The notes: generated by a model not told the origin, from the letters alone. 64,000 nucleotides of DNA from Anseranas semipalmata (GCA_013399115.1 VXAA01001518.1:434138-498137); one strand, 5' to 3'; shown: positions 13,001 through 23,010, counted from the stretch's first letter. A program made the numbers and translations.

Positions 13001-16000
13001 TTCAGACCACTTCTGTGAATTTCTATGAATTTATTTCTATGAATAAGTTACCTTGTGGAAGTTACAATTTGCAGGACCATGCTTGTCTTCTTTATAGACC
13101 AATTCACTAAGCTGCCATGACATTACAGACACTGTGGTTCAGCCAGGAAAACCAGCCTAGGTCAGCTGGAGATGCTTTGAACTCTCTGAGGTGCTCTGGC
13201 AACTCCTGTGCAGGAATATACAGTTACAGGAAGGTGGAGTTAAATATTTAATGTTGTTTGAAAGTTGCAGTTCAACCATTCAGACTTTTGAGCATTTCAG
13301 GTCATATTGGTAAGTAGAAATAAAGGATTCCAAAAACATGCTGATGTTTCTTGCTTGCAAATTCTTGAGTTTTCTGTTCTGTTAAGTTGATTTTTGTGTT
13401 CATCCAATTAGAGACAAAAAAAAAAAATAAAAAAATCAGAAAGTGGAGATTTCCAACTAGCAAATCACAATTTTTGTGCTAATTCTCCTGATATTTAAAA
13501 AGAATCTGAATAATGTTAGGTCTGTTTTAAGGTGAGGAGGGAACTACATATGACCTAAAGGATATGAATAATGTTAGTCTGTTTTAAGGTGAGAATAGAA
13601 CAACATATAACCGAACCTGACTTCTTTCATAGCACACCATCCACTTTTACAAATGGAGAACTGAGCTAGGGAGCCATGAGGACAGCATCTCCAAAATAGC
13701 TAGATGTTTGTCTTCTGTCTGGGGATGCTTAAAACTTTTGACCATCTGTGGCCAGGTGACTTGCTGAGAGTCACTTAGGAAGAGTGTGGTAAGGACAGGA
13801 GCTGAAGCCATTCTGCAGCTCAGGTCCAAGCTCCTACTGTAGCACCATCTTCCTTTCTAACCTAACACTTTACCATAGAGTGGATCCTACTGTTGGGCCT
13901 TGCAGAAGTCCTCTTTGAAGGCAAATTTCTTTATGCTGTGTTTGAAGACACTCAGTTGATTATGAGGATGTAGCTTAACTAGTTCTGTACCTGTTCCATG
14001 TGCAGGCTCACCCATCACCCATACTGGAATGTGTTTGCAAGTGGACTTATACCATACTCTGATGTTTTTCTAATGGAAGAATTTGTACATGCCTAGTACC
14101 CGAGTATGGGTTTACTTCTGGTTCTTGTGGTCTGCAGTGAAGCTCTTGTTTCCAGCACATACTGCAGGTTTGGCTTATCTAACCACAGTGTAGATGCTCT
14201 GAGATCTAGCTACAGCTGTCTTTGGCTTAGTCCTGTGGACAGAGGGCACACAGGTCAATCATGTCTGTTGTGCCCTGAAGCCCTCTCTCCACTTTGTAGA
14301 GCATTTTTATCAGTGTTAGCTTTGGAAAAAGGGGAGGGTTTGTTCTACTGAAAAAAGGATGGTTTCATCAGTGATGGATTTTATCAGTTGACTGATATTC
14401 TTTTCTCCTTTTGAAGTTGTAGGAAAACCCTTCAGTATAATTTCCTTCTTTTCTCACCGCTGGGTGTTCGGATGGATGGGCTGCCGTTGGTATGGATGGG
14501 CTGGTTTCTTCTTTGGCTGTGGGAGCCTTATTACCATGACAGCTGTCAGCCTGGATAGATACCTAAAAATCTGTCACTTGTCTTATGGTAAGGAAGAAAA
14601 GCTATATTAAGTGACACTCTCCCTCTGCCCAACCTCCCCCCGCACCCTCCCACCCAAGAAGACCTAGGCCATTGTGTTGTGAGCAAACAAGGTAAGGAAA
14701 CAGCACAATTAGAAATTATTTTCTACTTCCATGTAGTCAAATAAGAGAAAACAAACAAACAAACAACAACAACAACAACAACAAACAAAAACAAACAAAC
14801 AAATAAAAAACAAACAAAGCAAATAAAATACAATACAAATGAAGGAGTGAAGGATTTACATGACCAGAAACAGCTGCTTTGGTCATCTCTGCCAACTTTC
14901 TGCATAATATAATTCTGAATATTGGGAAGAAGTTCTTCACCAAGGGGTTAGTCAGGCCCTGGAACAAGCTCCCCAGGAAAGTGGTCATGGTCCCGAGCCT
15001 TTTGGTGTTCAAGAAGTGTTTGGACAATGCTCTTAGATACATGGTTTAGCTCTTAGGTTGCCCTGTGTGGAGTCAGGAGTTGGACTTGATGATCCTCATG
15101 TGTCCCTTCCAACTCGGAATATTCTATGATTCTATGAATTTTGTCAAATATTTCTGAATCAAAACGAGAACTTCTGTTGAACTAGACAATGTTATCATTA
15201 AGGTAGCTAGTTTTCTGTTTAAGGTATAAAGTAATTCTGAGTAAATTTTACTGATGGTTGATCAGTCCCTCTAGAAGAAATGTCAAGTTCTAACTTCACA
15301 GTCAGCTGTTGAATCCTGTTACACTTCATTTGCTGGATGGCAGAAGCCCTTCACAACCACTAAAACTATGCACTCAACCTCTCCTTGGATAAATTAAGCA
15401 TCTCCAGGTTTTTATTCTGTCATTGCAGTGCAAGGTTTCTAGACTGAAATCATACTTAAGCTCTCCAAAATGTTGTTGTTAAATATAGAGAGGAATGCAC
15501 ATGTAAAATAAACGTACTTGCATAACGCAAGTAATCTCAGCTAAATTTGTTTTGCTGGAAATATCCCCTTTGCTGTTGTCCCTCTGCTTAAGACATGAGT
15601 TTCAGTAATCACTCATAGATAAATCACTTTGTGTCTCTCAAGGCCTTTTGACATTAACTGATTCAAGTATTGTACATCTTACAAGGTCTTGTGGCCTGAT
15701 ACACAAAAGTATTCCTCATTAGATGCCTAAATTATTTTAAGATATGTGGCAAGCTATTTATAACATCTAAAAGATTTGGATATACAACAGGTCATAATAA
15801 ATGTTATATCATCTCTATAATATGGAGACGGATCTTGAGAGGAGGAAATGAATTTAGCAATGAAAGCTGTTATCACCATATACATCTATATCATATATCT
15901 CTTGAATATGAAGTATTACATATTTAATTCTTTTCAGTTAAAGGGTGTTGTCACAGTTTGGAAAAAATATTTTTCTGTCATTGGAAGGGACTAACTCCCC

Positions 16001-19000
16001 AAGAACATAAGGGGAATTCCCATGGCTGTTGCTGAGCTAGCTGTTTGGATTGCTTTTATATGGACTCTTGTAGGTTGTAAACCATCACAGCCTAAAGTAG
16101 AGACCTAAAATAATACCAGGTGGAGCCCTTCCTACAGGCATGTATTACTCTCCATGAGGTACGAAGTGGGTCTGGGTGGTTAGCTCAGGGGTCACTGTAG
16201 AAACCTATGGGGAGGTGAAATGAACCCTGCAGAGGTTGTTGTCAAACAGCCAAACAAGCTCTTACTGTATGTGTAGAGTGACAAGTTTAATTGTGCCAAA
16301 TATGTATGGACCTGCATCTGTAACTCTTGAATTATCTTCCAGGTACCTGGCTTAAGAGACACCATGCCTTTATTTGTCTGGCAATAATCTGGGCCTATGC
16401 GACGTTCTGGGCTACGGTGCCTTTTGCTGGTGTGGGAAGCTATGCTCCTGAGCCTTTTGGGACCTCATGCACTCTGGACTGGTGGCTGGCTCAGGCTTCA
16501 GTGTCTGGGCAGGCTTTTATTCTGAGTATTCTTTTCTTTTGCCTCCTCTTCCCAACTGCAGTGATTGTGTTTTCCTATGTTAAAATCATTTTAAAAGTCA
16601 AGTCATCCACCAAAGAGGTTGCTCACTATGACACCAGGATCCAGAACAGTCACATACTTGAAATGAAGCTGACTAAGGTAAGTAGGAAGTTTTAACTCCA
16701 TTCGCTTTGTCAGATCATAAAAGCAGGCTTGGAGAACTTCTCCTATGCTGAGTGATAGTACAGTCTGAAAGCAATTCTTCTAGTTTTCTCCCCCATTACT
16801 GTCAAGATGGGAAAAGACAAGAGTTGAACATAATTTTGTGATTAGGGCATTCAAGTTGGACCAAAAAACCTCCAGAGGTCCCTTCCAACCTGAACTATTC
16901 TGATGCGATTCTGAGATTTGGAGTCCCTGAGATTATAATTCAGTCTGAAGCTCTTCCTTCATGTGTGACCTTGCACAAGTCATGTCATCTCTCTGTGGCC
17001 CTGTTCCCCATCACAAAACTGCCTTTGCTTTCAGAAGCAGTTGTTGTAGAGAATTATTTTAAGGCATTAGAGGTGCCCAGGAATTATGAAAGGAAAACAG
17101 GTAGAAAGCAGATTATTCTAAAAGGACAATAAAACTTTCAGACAGTTTATATTCCTCTTTTAATGAAGATATAAACCAAAATCACTCCTGTGATATTGCA
17201 ATTGTTTTTATGAAGATAATTTATCTTTTAGTTTCAGCAATGAGCCACTGATAAAAATGAACTCGAGTGCAAATCCGTTTGCCATCTGAGACCATATCCT
17301 ATTTTCCCTTTCTGATTTAATCTGTTTTTTTGTTTCACAATGGTGATAATCATGATCCTTGCTGATAGTGGTTATACTGCTAGGAAATCTCTCAAGGTAA
17401 AAGCTTGTACCAAACAAAACCAGATTCCTTAGTTGTAAAAGATTCACCAGCCTCTGTGAACCAGGCCAAGAAGGAGACAAGCAGCAGCCTTTACTTGGCT
17501 GATCAAACATTCATTTTATTACTTTTTTGTGGGGTTAAACTGAAGTTTATGCAATATACACCAATAAGTGACTTCATGTCAGAACATACCTGAGCTACCA
17601 GGGTTGCTGGTACCAATACAGCTGGTAAAACCATACTTGTGTTTAAAAGTGATTGCTTCATTACAGTACTGCTTTGCAGTTATTCAGTATCTTTCCTTTG
17701 AAGAATTATGGAAACTTTTGATTTAGGGTGTCAGATTGTTATTTTTATTTTTATTTTTATTTTTTTTATTTTTTATTTTTTTTTTATTTATTTTGCCATA
17801 TTGGAGGAGTCTTGTAAGACTTCGATGTGATCTGAGTCAAAACACTAGTAATTTTTGCTTCTCTTTTGGATACACAGTGAAGAACATTATCTTGGATCTA
17901 CAGTGCAGTTGGGATATGTATAAATATGGACAATGAGTCTCCACCACAACCCATGTAACTCTACAACACAATTCCTAAAACAGTCCGTGTTTGAGATCCT
18001 TGGCTCACATGCACTATTTCTTCAGTGATGGAAAACAAAGGAGCACAAAAGAATAAAATTTTCCTGTCAATAATATTACCAGGATGTGGAAACAGAAGGT
18101 CCACAAAAGTTTCTGCAATATCCAAAAAAACTTGTGCTTTCTGATGACCTTTTATTGCAGTCCTGCTAATTGCCTTATTCCAAATGAATGCACATGTACT
18201 ACTACCAGTCTGGGTGCAGAACAAGAGTTGGTCAATGCCAGCAGTATAATGGCATATATTCAGTATGTATTATTGCATGATGTCATTTGAAGCTATATCA
18301 GGCTGTGATCAGTGCCGATAGATTGGTTCAGGTAAAGTAAATAAATCAGGAATGCAATGCCAAAGTGCAATAGAAATTTGTTTTTCAAAGCATCTGCAGA
18401 TTCTAATGGAGTATGAAATTCATGCTATGTGTAAGGAAAAAGAAAACTAGATGTTGTGCTAGTGTTCACAGAATCACAGAATGGTTGAGGTTGGAAGGGA
18501 CCTCTGGAGATCATCTAGTCCAAACCCCCTGCCAAACAGGGTCACCTGGAGCATGTTGCACAGGATCGCATCCAGGCAGGTTCTGAATACCTCCAAAGGA
18601 GACACCACAGCCCCTCTGGGCAACCCGTGCCAGTGCTCTGTCACCTTCACAGGAAAGAAGTGCTTTCTCATATTCAGCCAGAACTTCCTGTGTCTTAGTT
18701 TGTGTGTGTTGCCTCTTGTCCTGTCGCTGGGCACCACTGAAAAGAGTCCAGCCCCATCCTCTTGACACCCTCCCTTCAGAGATTTGTACACATTGATAAG
18801 ATCCCCTCTCAGTCTTCTCTTCTCCAAGCTAAACGGGCCCAGCNGGCAACACTCCTCCTAATGGACCCCAGGATACCATTGGCCTTCTCAGCCATGAGGG
18901 CACAATGCTGGCTCATGGATAACCTGCTGTCCACCAGGACTTCCAGGTCCTTCTTTGCAAAGCTGCTTTCCAGCAGGTCAGCTCCCAACCTGTACTGGTG

Positions 19001-21133
19001 CCTGGGGTTATTCCTCCCTAGGTGCAGGACCCTGCATTTGCCTTTGTTGAACTTCATGAGGTTCTTCACCACCCAACGCTCCAGCCTGTCCAGGTCCCTC
19101 TGAATGGCAGCACAGCCCTCTGTGGTATCAGCCACACCTCCCAGTTTTGTGTTGTCAGCAAACTTGCTGAGAGTGCACTCAATTCTATCATCCAGGTCAT
19201 TGATGAATAAGTTGAACAGTACTGGACCCAGTATGGAGCCCTGGGGAACACCGTTAGCTACGGGCCTCCAACTAGACTCAGCGCAGCTGATCACGACCTT
19301 CTGAGCTCTGCTGTCCAGCCAGTTCTCAATCCACCTCACAGTCCACTCATCCAACCCACACTTCCTGAGCTTGCCTATAAGGATGATATGGGAGACAGTG
19401 TCGAAAGCCTTGCTGAAGTCAAAGTAGACAACATCCACTACTCTCCCCTCATCCACCCAGCTAGACTTTCCATCATAGAAGGCTATCAGGTTGGTCAAGC
19501 CTGTTTTCCCCTTGGTGAACCCATGCTGACTACTCCTGATCACCTTCTTCTCCTCCATGTGCTTGGAGATGACCTCCAGGATGAGCTGTTCCATCACCTT
19601 TCCGGGGATGGAGGTGAGGCTGACTGGCCTGTAGTTTCCTGGGTCTTCCTTCTTGCCCTTTTTGAAGACTGGGGTGACATGGGTTTTCTTCCAGTCCTCA
19701 GGCACCTATCCTGTTCTCCATGACCTTTGGACCTCCATGACCATCTTCTGATGATGGAGAGTGGCTAGCAATAACAACTGCCAGCTCCCTCAGCACTCAT
19801 AGATGCATCCCATCTGGGCCAATGGATTTCTGGGTGTCAAGATTGCCTGAGAGATCTGTGACCCAAGATCTCACTCTCAATTAAATTCCCAGTAGTTTCA
19901 GTTATGTCTTACCCAGGTTTATGTACTAATTTTTTATCTGCTGGAGTGAGTATTCCCAGAGATTTGACATCTCATGCCTTCTTGAATGACTTCATGCTCA
20001 CTTTTTCCATATTTGTCTTGAAATGAATTCAAATGATTGACATTTTTCCAGTGGAAGATAGGCCATAGACCCCCCTCCTGGCTGCAGGCAGATGAACATA
20101 ATTTGGCAAAATTTTTCTCCTTCCTCCTCTTACAAATGCCCATCCTTGTGGCAGGTTATTGGTTCCACTGGGTTTTGACACCTTCTCCATGGGACATCAG
20201 CCCAGCCTGCAAGAGAGCAAGAAGCCCTGCATTACACTGGGGTGTTGCAATCTCTTCTTTTCTTAATTCCCTTTGCTCTTGCCTCAGTGACTGGTTCTGG
20301 GTGATACAGAAGAAAGAGGTATAGTAGATTTAGACAGGAATATACCCTTCTAAACTCACCTGCAGAGGCACTCAGTGTCTCCCACTCCCACATGCCATCA
20401 AGACTTCAATCCTTCAGTCCTGGAAACTTCTTCAAAGACTTTGATTATATGACCTTTGGAATCTGATTTCAAGGGACTTAGAATCTGGAGGACTTGCACC
20501 GAATTAATTTCTTTTAATGTTTTGTTTTCCTGGTTCATGCTTGTTTTGTTCTGAAATGGAAAAGAGATTTTTTTCAGGCAAGCGATTGTCTCTCTCTACT
20601 CTGCACTGGTGCAGTCTCACCTTGAGTACTGTGTGCAGTTTTGAGCACCACAATATAAGAAGGACATAAAACTATTAGAGAGTGTCTGAAGGAAGGCTAT
20701 GACGATGGTGAAGGGTCTAGAAGGCAAGATGTATGAGGAGAGGCTGAGGTCACTGGGTTTGTTCAGCCCAGAGAAGAGGAGACTGAGGGGAGGCCTCATG
20801 GCGGCCTGCAGCTTCCTCACGAGGGGAGCGGAGGGGCGGGCGCTGATCTCTGCTCTCTGGTGGCAGCGACAGGACCCGAGAGAACGGCATGGAGCTGTGA
20901 CAGGGGAGGCTCAGGCTGGGTGTCAGGAAAAGGTTCTTCTGACCACCAAGAGGGTGGTCGGGCCCTGGAACAGGCTCCCCAGGGAAGTGGTCACCGTACT
21001 GAGCCTGCTGGAGTTCAGGAAGTATATGTACAACACTCTCAGATATATGGTTTGGTTTTTGGGTGTTCCTGTGTGGAGCCAGGAGTTGGACTCGATGATC
21101 CTTGTGGGTCTTTTCCAACTCATGGTATGCTAT

Positions 21134-21171
<38 letters not shown>

Positions 21172-22910
21172 TTTTTTTTTATTTGCAATGAAGATGGTGA
21201 GAGTCTATGTAGAGAAGTGATGGATCGAGGTGACTTGTGATTTTCCACTTCCTCAGACTACTGCCAATGTCCTTAATAATTAGGTGTTTGGAATCCATTT
21301 TTGTATCTAGGGAAATGGAATACAGCAAGAAGATGCTACACTTTTTGTTCATATTGTAAATTTATCTCGAGCAAGTTATAATTTTTCTTTTCCATTCTGT
21401 TGTATGTTCCCTTGCATTCTGCCGGGCTCTGTGCTGTGCTGTCAGTAAGGACAACTCCACTAGATTAATTTCTTTCTCTCTTTTCTCTTTTATTCTCACA
21501 AGGTGGCAATGTTGATCTGTGCAGGATTCCTCATTGCCTGGATCCCTTATGCTGTGGTCTCTGTGTGGTCAGCCTTTGGACAGCCAGATTCAGTTCCCAT
21601 TCAATTTTCAGTGGTACCAACTCTGCTTGCAAAATCAGCAGCCATGTACAACCCAATTATTTACCAGGTCATTGATTGTAAGTTTGCCTGTTGCCGGTCA
21701 GGAGGATTGAAGACGCTGCAGAAGAAGAACTCTTTGAGGAAATCGAGGTAATTTCTCCTTTGAGATGTGGGATATATTTCCGTACACAATGTTCCAAAAA
21801 ATTACTGAACATAAAGTCTACCAAGAATCGTGGCTCTTCAAATCTCGTTGTTTTTCATTTGTTTGTTTTTGACCATGAGCTTTGTTTTTGACCGTGACCT
21901 ATGCAAGGTTTTGCCATGGAATTTGTGAAGTGATTCTAGCTGTGAAAAGAGAAGCAAGGAGATAGATGTGTTTTTTTTTTTTTCTTTTTTTCTTATATAT
22001 CCAGATGCAACTTTATTAATATAATTGAAAAAAAAAAAGAACCATTGGTTTTAGTGTTTTTTTGATCAGTCCTCTCCTCCTGTTCCTTTTCTTTCTTTTT
22101 CATTAATCAAAGTGTAATAAGGACTCAAAACAGGCCTCTGTTCTGTTTACAACTTTGTGGCAAAATCTGTGCTGACCACCTTCATGGAAACACTAACCCT
22201 CAAAGGAGGAAAAATGCTTCTAGTTCTGTCTTATGACAGACAAATATCTTTCATGATAGAACAATAACGAGATAATGTCGGGTATTAATCTGTCAGTGTG
22301 GTCTGCAATAAAGGCCACCAGATGCTCTACTAGATGTAAGTGACTGGAAATCTATAGAATTTTGGGAGAATAATTTGCTTCAAAAGCCTAGAACATACAT
22401 GACTCAGTATGTATGTATCAGAGATAATTATCCAGAGATCAAGTCAATATCTCAAGCTTCCACAGTATCCCTTAGCAGATGATTCTATAATCTTATGCTC
22501 AGATTTATCTCATCTGCAGAACATACAGAGGTTATATATTTTGTATGTGTTTAACTGAGGTACCAAAGTTATAGTTTACCAAAGTTCCCTCTGCAGTTTT
22601 AGGCAAAAGAGAGACAAACCTGAAGTGACCTTCAAAGTATCTTTGGAGGCTGGGTTTGTGTTTGACCTCCAAGTTATCACTCTGAAGGAGAAAGCAGGTT
22701 TCATCTAGTCCCTCATGCTGAATGCAAGATGGCTTTCCTAGGCCTGTGCCGAGAACAAAATGTTCTGGAAAAACAACTTCCCAGAATTAGGAACTTAATT
22801 GTTAGCTTGTTTCAAGCAACATGATTGTGCTTTCTCCTTCCTACAGGATGTATACCATATCTTCACACAAAGATTCAACAGCAATGAACGAAACCCAACT
22901 GGAAGTATGA
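3874..22910 (+). CDS. OPN5: OPN5 (neuropsin), full coding region in six exons
   Basis: Coding segments are 3874-4012, 10378-10497, 14417-14587, 16343-16677, 21503-21747 and 22847-22910; joined length is 1074 nt (357 aa plus stop). The product is a seven-transmembrane opsin of the neuropsin (OPN5m) class, a G-protein-coupled retinal photopigment. Visible signatures (357-residue numbering): GN in TM1 (N54), D82 in TM2, K90 at bovine position 91, C109 and C186 for the disulfide, Y112 in place of the bovine Glu113 counterion, E180 at the bovine Glu181 site, D133-R134-Y135, W268 and P270 in TM6, retinal Schiff-base K299, N305-P306-I307-I308-Y309, and C318-C319 as likely palmitoylation sites. From the literature, avian OPN5m is a UV-sensitive Gi-type pigment of hypothalamic CSF-contacting neurons and retina, involved in seasonal reproduction. 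All five introns are GT-AG and phase-compatible and no frame is broken, so the gene looks functional. Starting at the ATG at 3883 gives 354 aa, the human length. Confidence 0.97.
4013..10377 (+). other. OPN5: OPN5 intron 1 (6365 bp)
   Basis: Bounded by GTAATG at 4013 and a long T-rich tract ending in ATTATAG at 10377. It contains an LTR-like repeat at about 9218-9570, an N at 9529, a candidate cryptic exon at 7027-7211 and short homopolymers. Numerous short open frames on both strands (for example 5035-5370 and 6424-6708) have no recognisable domain. Confidence 0.9.
9218..9570. repeat. Probable LTR-derived interspersed repeat (avian ERV-like), degenerate
   Basis: A stretch locally rich in G+C and unlike its AT-rich surroundings. 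It begins with a GGCTGGCCGCAGCTGGCAGC-like segment, continues with a purine-rich GGGACAGGGGAGGAAATAGG part, then ACTCACC followed by GGGCAAAACCAGCTCGACCT and A/T-rich sequence. I recognise this arrangement from high-copy avian repeats that I associate with endogenous retroviral LTRs, but I cannot name the subfamily or fix exact ends. No retroviral coding region is next to it, so it would be a solo or fragmentary copy. An ambiguous base at 9529 lies inside it. Confidence 0.42.
10378..10497 (+). CDS. OPN5: OPN5 coding exon 2 (TM1-TM2)
   Basis: Completes codon 47 and encodes residues 48-86 plus the first base of codon 87. It contains the TM1 GN motif (N54), the basic first intracellular loop ([10 protein letters not shown]) and TM2 with NLAVCDLG, where D82 is the conserved 2.50 aspartate. 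Acceptor ATTATAG|GG and donor TCAG|GTAATT both fit phase 1. Exon length is 120 nt. The protein is nearly identical to mammalian OPN5 across this exon. Confidence 0.96.
12734..12842. repeat. Perfect two-copy 53-bp tandem duplication
   Basis: A 53-base unit starting TGTCCAAAATGCAATG and ending TTTTCAGTAA occurs at 12735-12787 and again, without a mismatch by eye, at 12788-12840. The copies abut directly. Perfect identity points to a recent duplication, a polymorphic minisatellite or an assembly artefact. Confidence 0.93.
13507..13616. repeat. Imperfect direct duplication, two units of about 58 bp
   Basis: Two adjacent segments share TGAATAATGTTAG, then TCTGTTTTAAGGTGAG and an ACATAT-containing tail, starting near 13507 and 13565. 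They differ by small substitutions and a one-base indel, so this is an older duplication than the 53-bp one nearby. Confidence 0.8.
14417..14587 (+). CDS. OPN5: OPN5 coding exon 3 (TM2 end to TM3 and DRY)
   Basis: Encodes residues 87-143 and the first base of codon 144. Features: K90 (bovine site 91), the HRWVFGW loop, C109 for the extracellular disulfide, Y112 where vertebrate visual opsins have the Glu113 counterion, a glycine- and phenylalanine-rich TM3 ([12 protein letters not shown]) and the DRY motif at 133-135. Acceptor TTGAAG|TT and donor TATG|GTAAGG maintain phase 1. Exon length is 171 nt. Confidence 0.97.
14749..14825. repeat. (CAAA)n/(CAA)n microsatellite
   Basis: Interrupted CAAA and CAA units run through this stretch. 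On the minus strand they produce spurious valine/phenylalanine/cysteine-rich open frames, which should not be read as proteins. Confidence 0.9.
14914..15138 (+). mobile_element. CR1 LINE 3' fragment
   Basis: Runs from GAAGAAGTTCTTCACC through TGGAACAAGCTCCCCAGG and the GTGGAGTCAGGAGTTGGACT segment to the terminal ATTCTATGATTCTATGA, the diagnostic CR1 3' end in plus orientation. It is severely 5'-truncated, as most CR1 copies are. Scattered substitutions mark it as old and non-coding. Confidence 0.93.
16343..16677 (+). CDS. OPN5: OPN5 coding exon 4 (TM4, EL2, TM5, IL3)
   Basis: Encodes residues 144-255: second intracellular loop, TM4 ([16 protein letters not shown]), the second extracellular loop with E180 (bovine Glu181 equivalent) and disulfide partner C186 in [12 protein letters not shown]5 ([19 protein letters not shown]) and the third intracellular loop ending at LTK. 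Acceptor CTTCCAG|GT and donor AAG|GTAAGT are strong, and the exon ends in phase 0. At 335 nt it is the longest exon. Read-through past the donor would add only a few residues before a stop. Confidence 0.97.
16851..16915 (+). mobile_element. Short CR1 LINE 3' tail
   Basis: Contains AGTTGGACC, then CTCCAGAGGTCCCTTCCAAC and a degenerate ATTCTGATGCGATTCTGA terminus, matching the last 65 bases or so of CR1 in plus orientation. An extreme 5' truncation. Confidence 0.82.
18466..19900 (-). mobile_element. CR1 LINE, 5'-truncated copy with RT-region sequence
   Basis: Read on the minus strand, the element ends at 18466 with the CR1 terminus (seen on plus as CACAGAATCACAGAATGG) and extends back through ORF2 C-terminal and reverse-transcriptase sequence to about 19900. 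The endonuclease half is absent, so the copy is 5'-truncated. An internal block between the RT thumb region and the C-terminal LEKRRLRGD region is missing exactly where the assembly has an N (18844), so that deletion may be an assembly collapse. The 5' end is approximate. Confidence 0.93.
18809..19705 (-). pseudogene. CR1 ORF2 reverse-transcriptase fragment (inactive)
   Basis: A 298-residue open stretch on the minus strand with the non-LTR RT order: [47 protein letters not shown] (first catalytic Asp), [14 protein letters not shown], then the box FADNTKLGG and the [14 protein letters not shown] region. The catalytic box in CR1-type RTs is normally FADDTK; here its second aspartate is Asn, which should abolish polymerase activity. 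There is no endonuclease domain, and the C-terminal part continues in another frame (18474-18827) after an internal loss at the N at 18844. This is a relic of a mobile element, not a host gene. Confidence 0.92.
20595..21138 (+). mobile_element. CR1 LINE 3' fragment
   Basis: Starts in ORF2 C-terminal sequence (CACTGGTGCAGTCTCACCTT, coding for the conserved LEY-type region), passes through GAGAAGAGGAGACTGAGGGG and GGAACAGGCTCCCCAGGG, and ends with GTGGAGCCAGGAGTTGGACT and a degenerate terminus. Several frameshifts break the reading frame, so it does not code. Its terminal direct repeats have apparently been replaced by a (TC)n tract. Confidence 0.94.
21137..21169. repeat. (TC)n dinucleotide microsatellite
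   Basis: About 16 uninterrupted TC units lie directly at the 3' end of the preceding CR1 copy and are followed by a T tract. CR1 3' ends often seed simple repeats. It lies about 330 bp upstream of OPN5 exon 5 and adds to pyrimidine density in intron 4. Confidence 0.95.
21503..21747 (+). CDS. OPN5: OPN5 coding exon 5 (TM6, TM7, retinal lysine)
   Basis: Encodes residues 256-336 plus two bases of codon 337. It holds TM6 with W268 and P270 (FLIAWIPYA), the third extracellular loop, and TM7 with Schiff-base lysine K299 (codon AAA at 21632-21634; K296 when counted from the second ATG), NPIIY at 305-309 and the cytoplasmic tail with C318-C319. Acceptor CTCACAAG|GTG and donor TCGAG|GTAATT. If the donor is not used, the frame hits TAA at 21749 at once, giving a protein shortened only in the tail. 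Confidence 0.97.
21748..22846 (+). other. OPN5: OPN5 intron 5 (1099 bp)
   Basis: Bounded by GTAATT at 21748 and CTTCCTACAG at 22846. It contains poly-T and poly-A runs near 21970-22040 but no recognised repeat family or gene. Confidence 0.88.
22847..22910 (+). CDS. OPN5: OPN5 coding exon 6 (C-terminal tail and stop)
   Basis: Completes codon 337 (Arg) and encodes 20 further residues ([20 protein letters not shown]), then TGA at 22908-22910. The tail is rich in Ser and Thr, as expected for receptor-kinase sites, but diverges from the mammalian OPN5 tail. The acceptor CTCCTTCCTACAG is strong and the phase fits exon 5. This is the least conserved exon, so its assignment rests on splice signals, phase and the resulting family-like length; an alternative 3' exon cannot be excluded. 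Confidence 0.85.
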
Positions 22911-23010
22911 AGGCTTTTTTCACATGCAGCAAATGAAAACCTGATGACAAACAGTCATACAATCTCAAATTCATCTTTCTGTAAATAAATTAAAACACGA
23001 TGACAGTTTT
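22911..23010 (+). terminator. OPN5: Probable OPN5 3' UTR start with polyadenylation signal
   Basis: AATAAA at 22984-22989 lies 74 bases after the stop and could direct cleavage near 23005-23010. Other A/T-rich signals farther downstream could give longer 3' UTRs. The cleavage site cannot be fixed without RNA data. Confidence 0.5.

Larger units (their letters stand above)
10498..14416 (+). other. OPN5: OPN5 intron 2 (3919 bp)
   Basis: Bounded by GTAATT at 10498 and TTTTGAAG at 14416. It carries the 53-bp tandem duplication at 12734-12842 and an imperfect duplication at about 13507-13616. Short open frames such as 11534-11914 (minus) and 12164-12454 (plus) show no family signature. No CR1 copy was seen. 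Confidence 0.9.
14588..16342 (+). other. OPN5: OPN5 intron 3 (1755 bp)
   Basis: Bounded by GTAAGG at 14588 and ATCTTCCAG at 16342. It contains a CAAA/CAA-rich simple repeat and one CR1 3' fragment. The rest has no recognised feature. Confidence 0.92.
16678..21502 (+). other. OPN5: OPN5 intron 4 (4825 bp), CR1-rich
   Basis: Bounded by GTAAGT at 16678 and TTCTCACAAG at 21502. About 2 kb of it is CR1-derived: a short plus-strand tail, a 1.4-kb minus-strand copy with RT sequence and a plus-strand copy followed by a (TC)n tract. A T/A-rich low-complexity tract lies at about 17736-17795. Remaining parts have no recognised feature. Confidence 0.92.

Noticed and set aside
14723..15042. Hydrophobic minus-strand frames that look like membrane proteins
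   Set aside because: They are translations of the (CAAA)n/(CAA)n repeat joined to antisense CR1 sequence.
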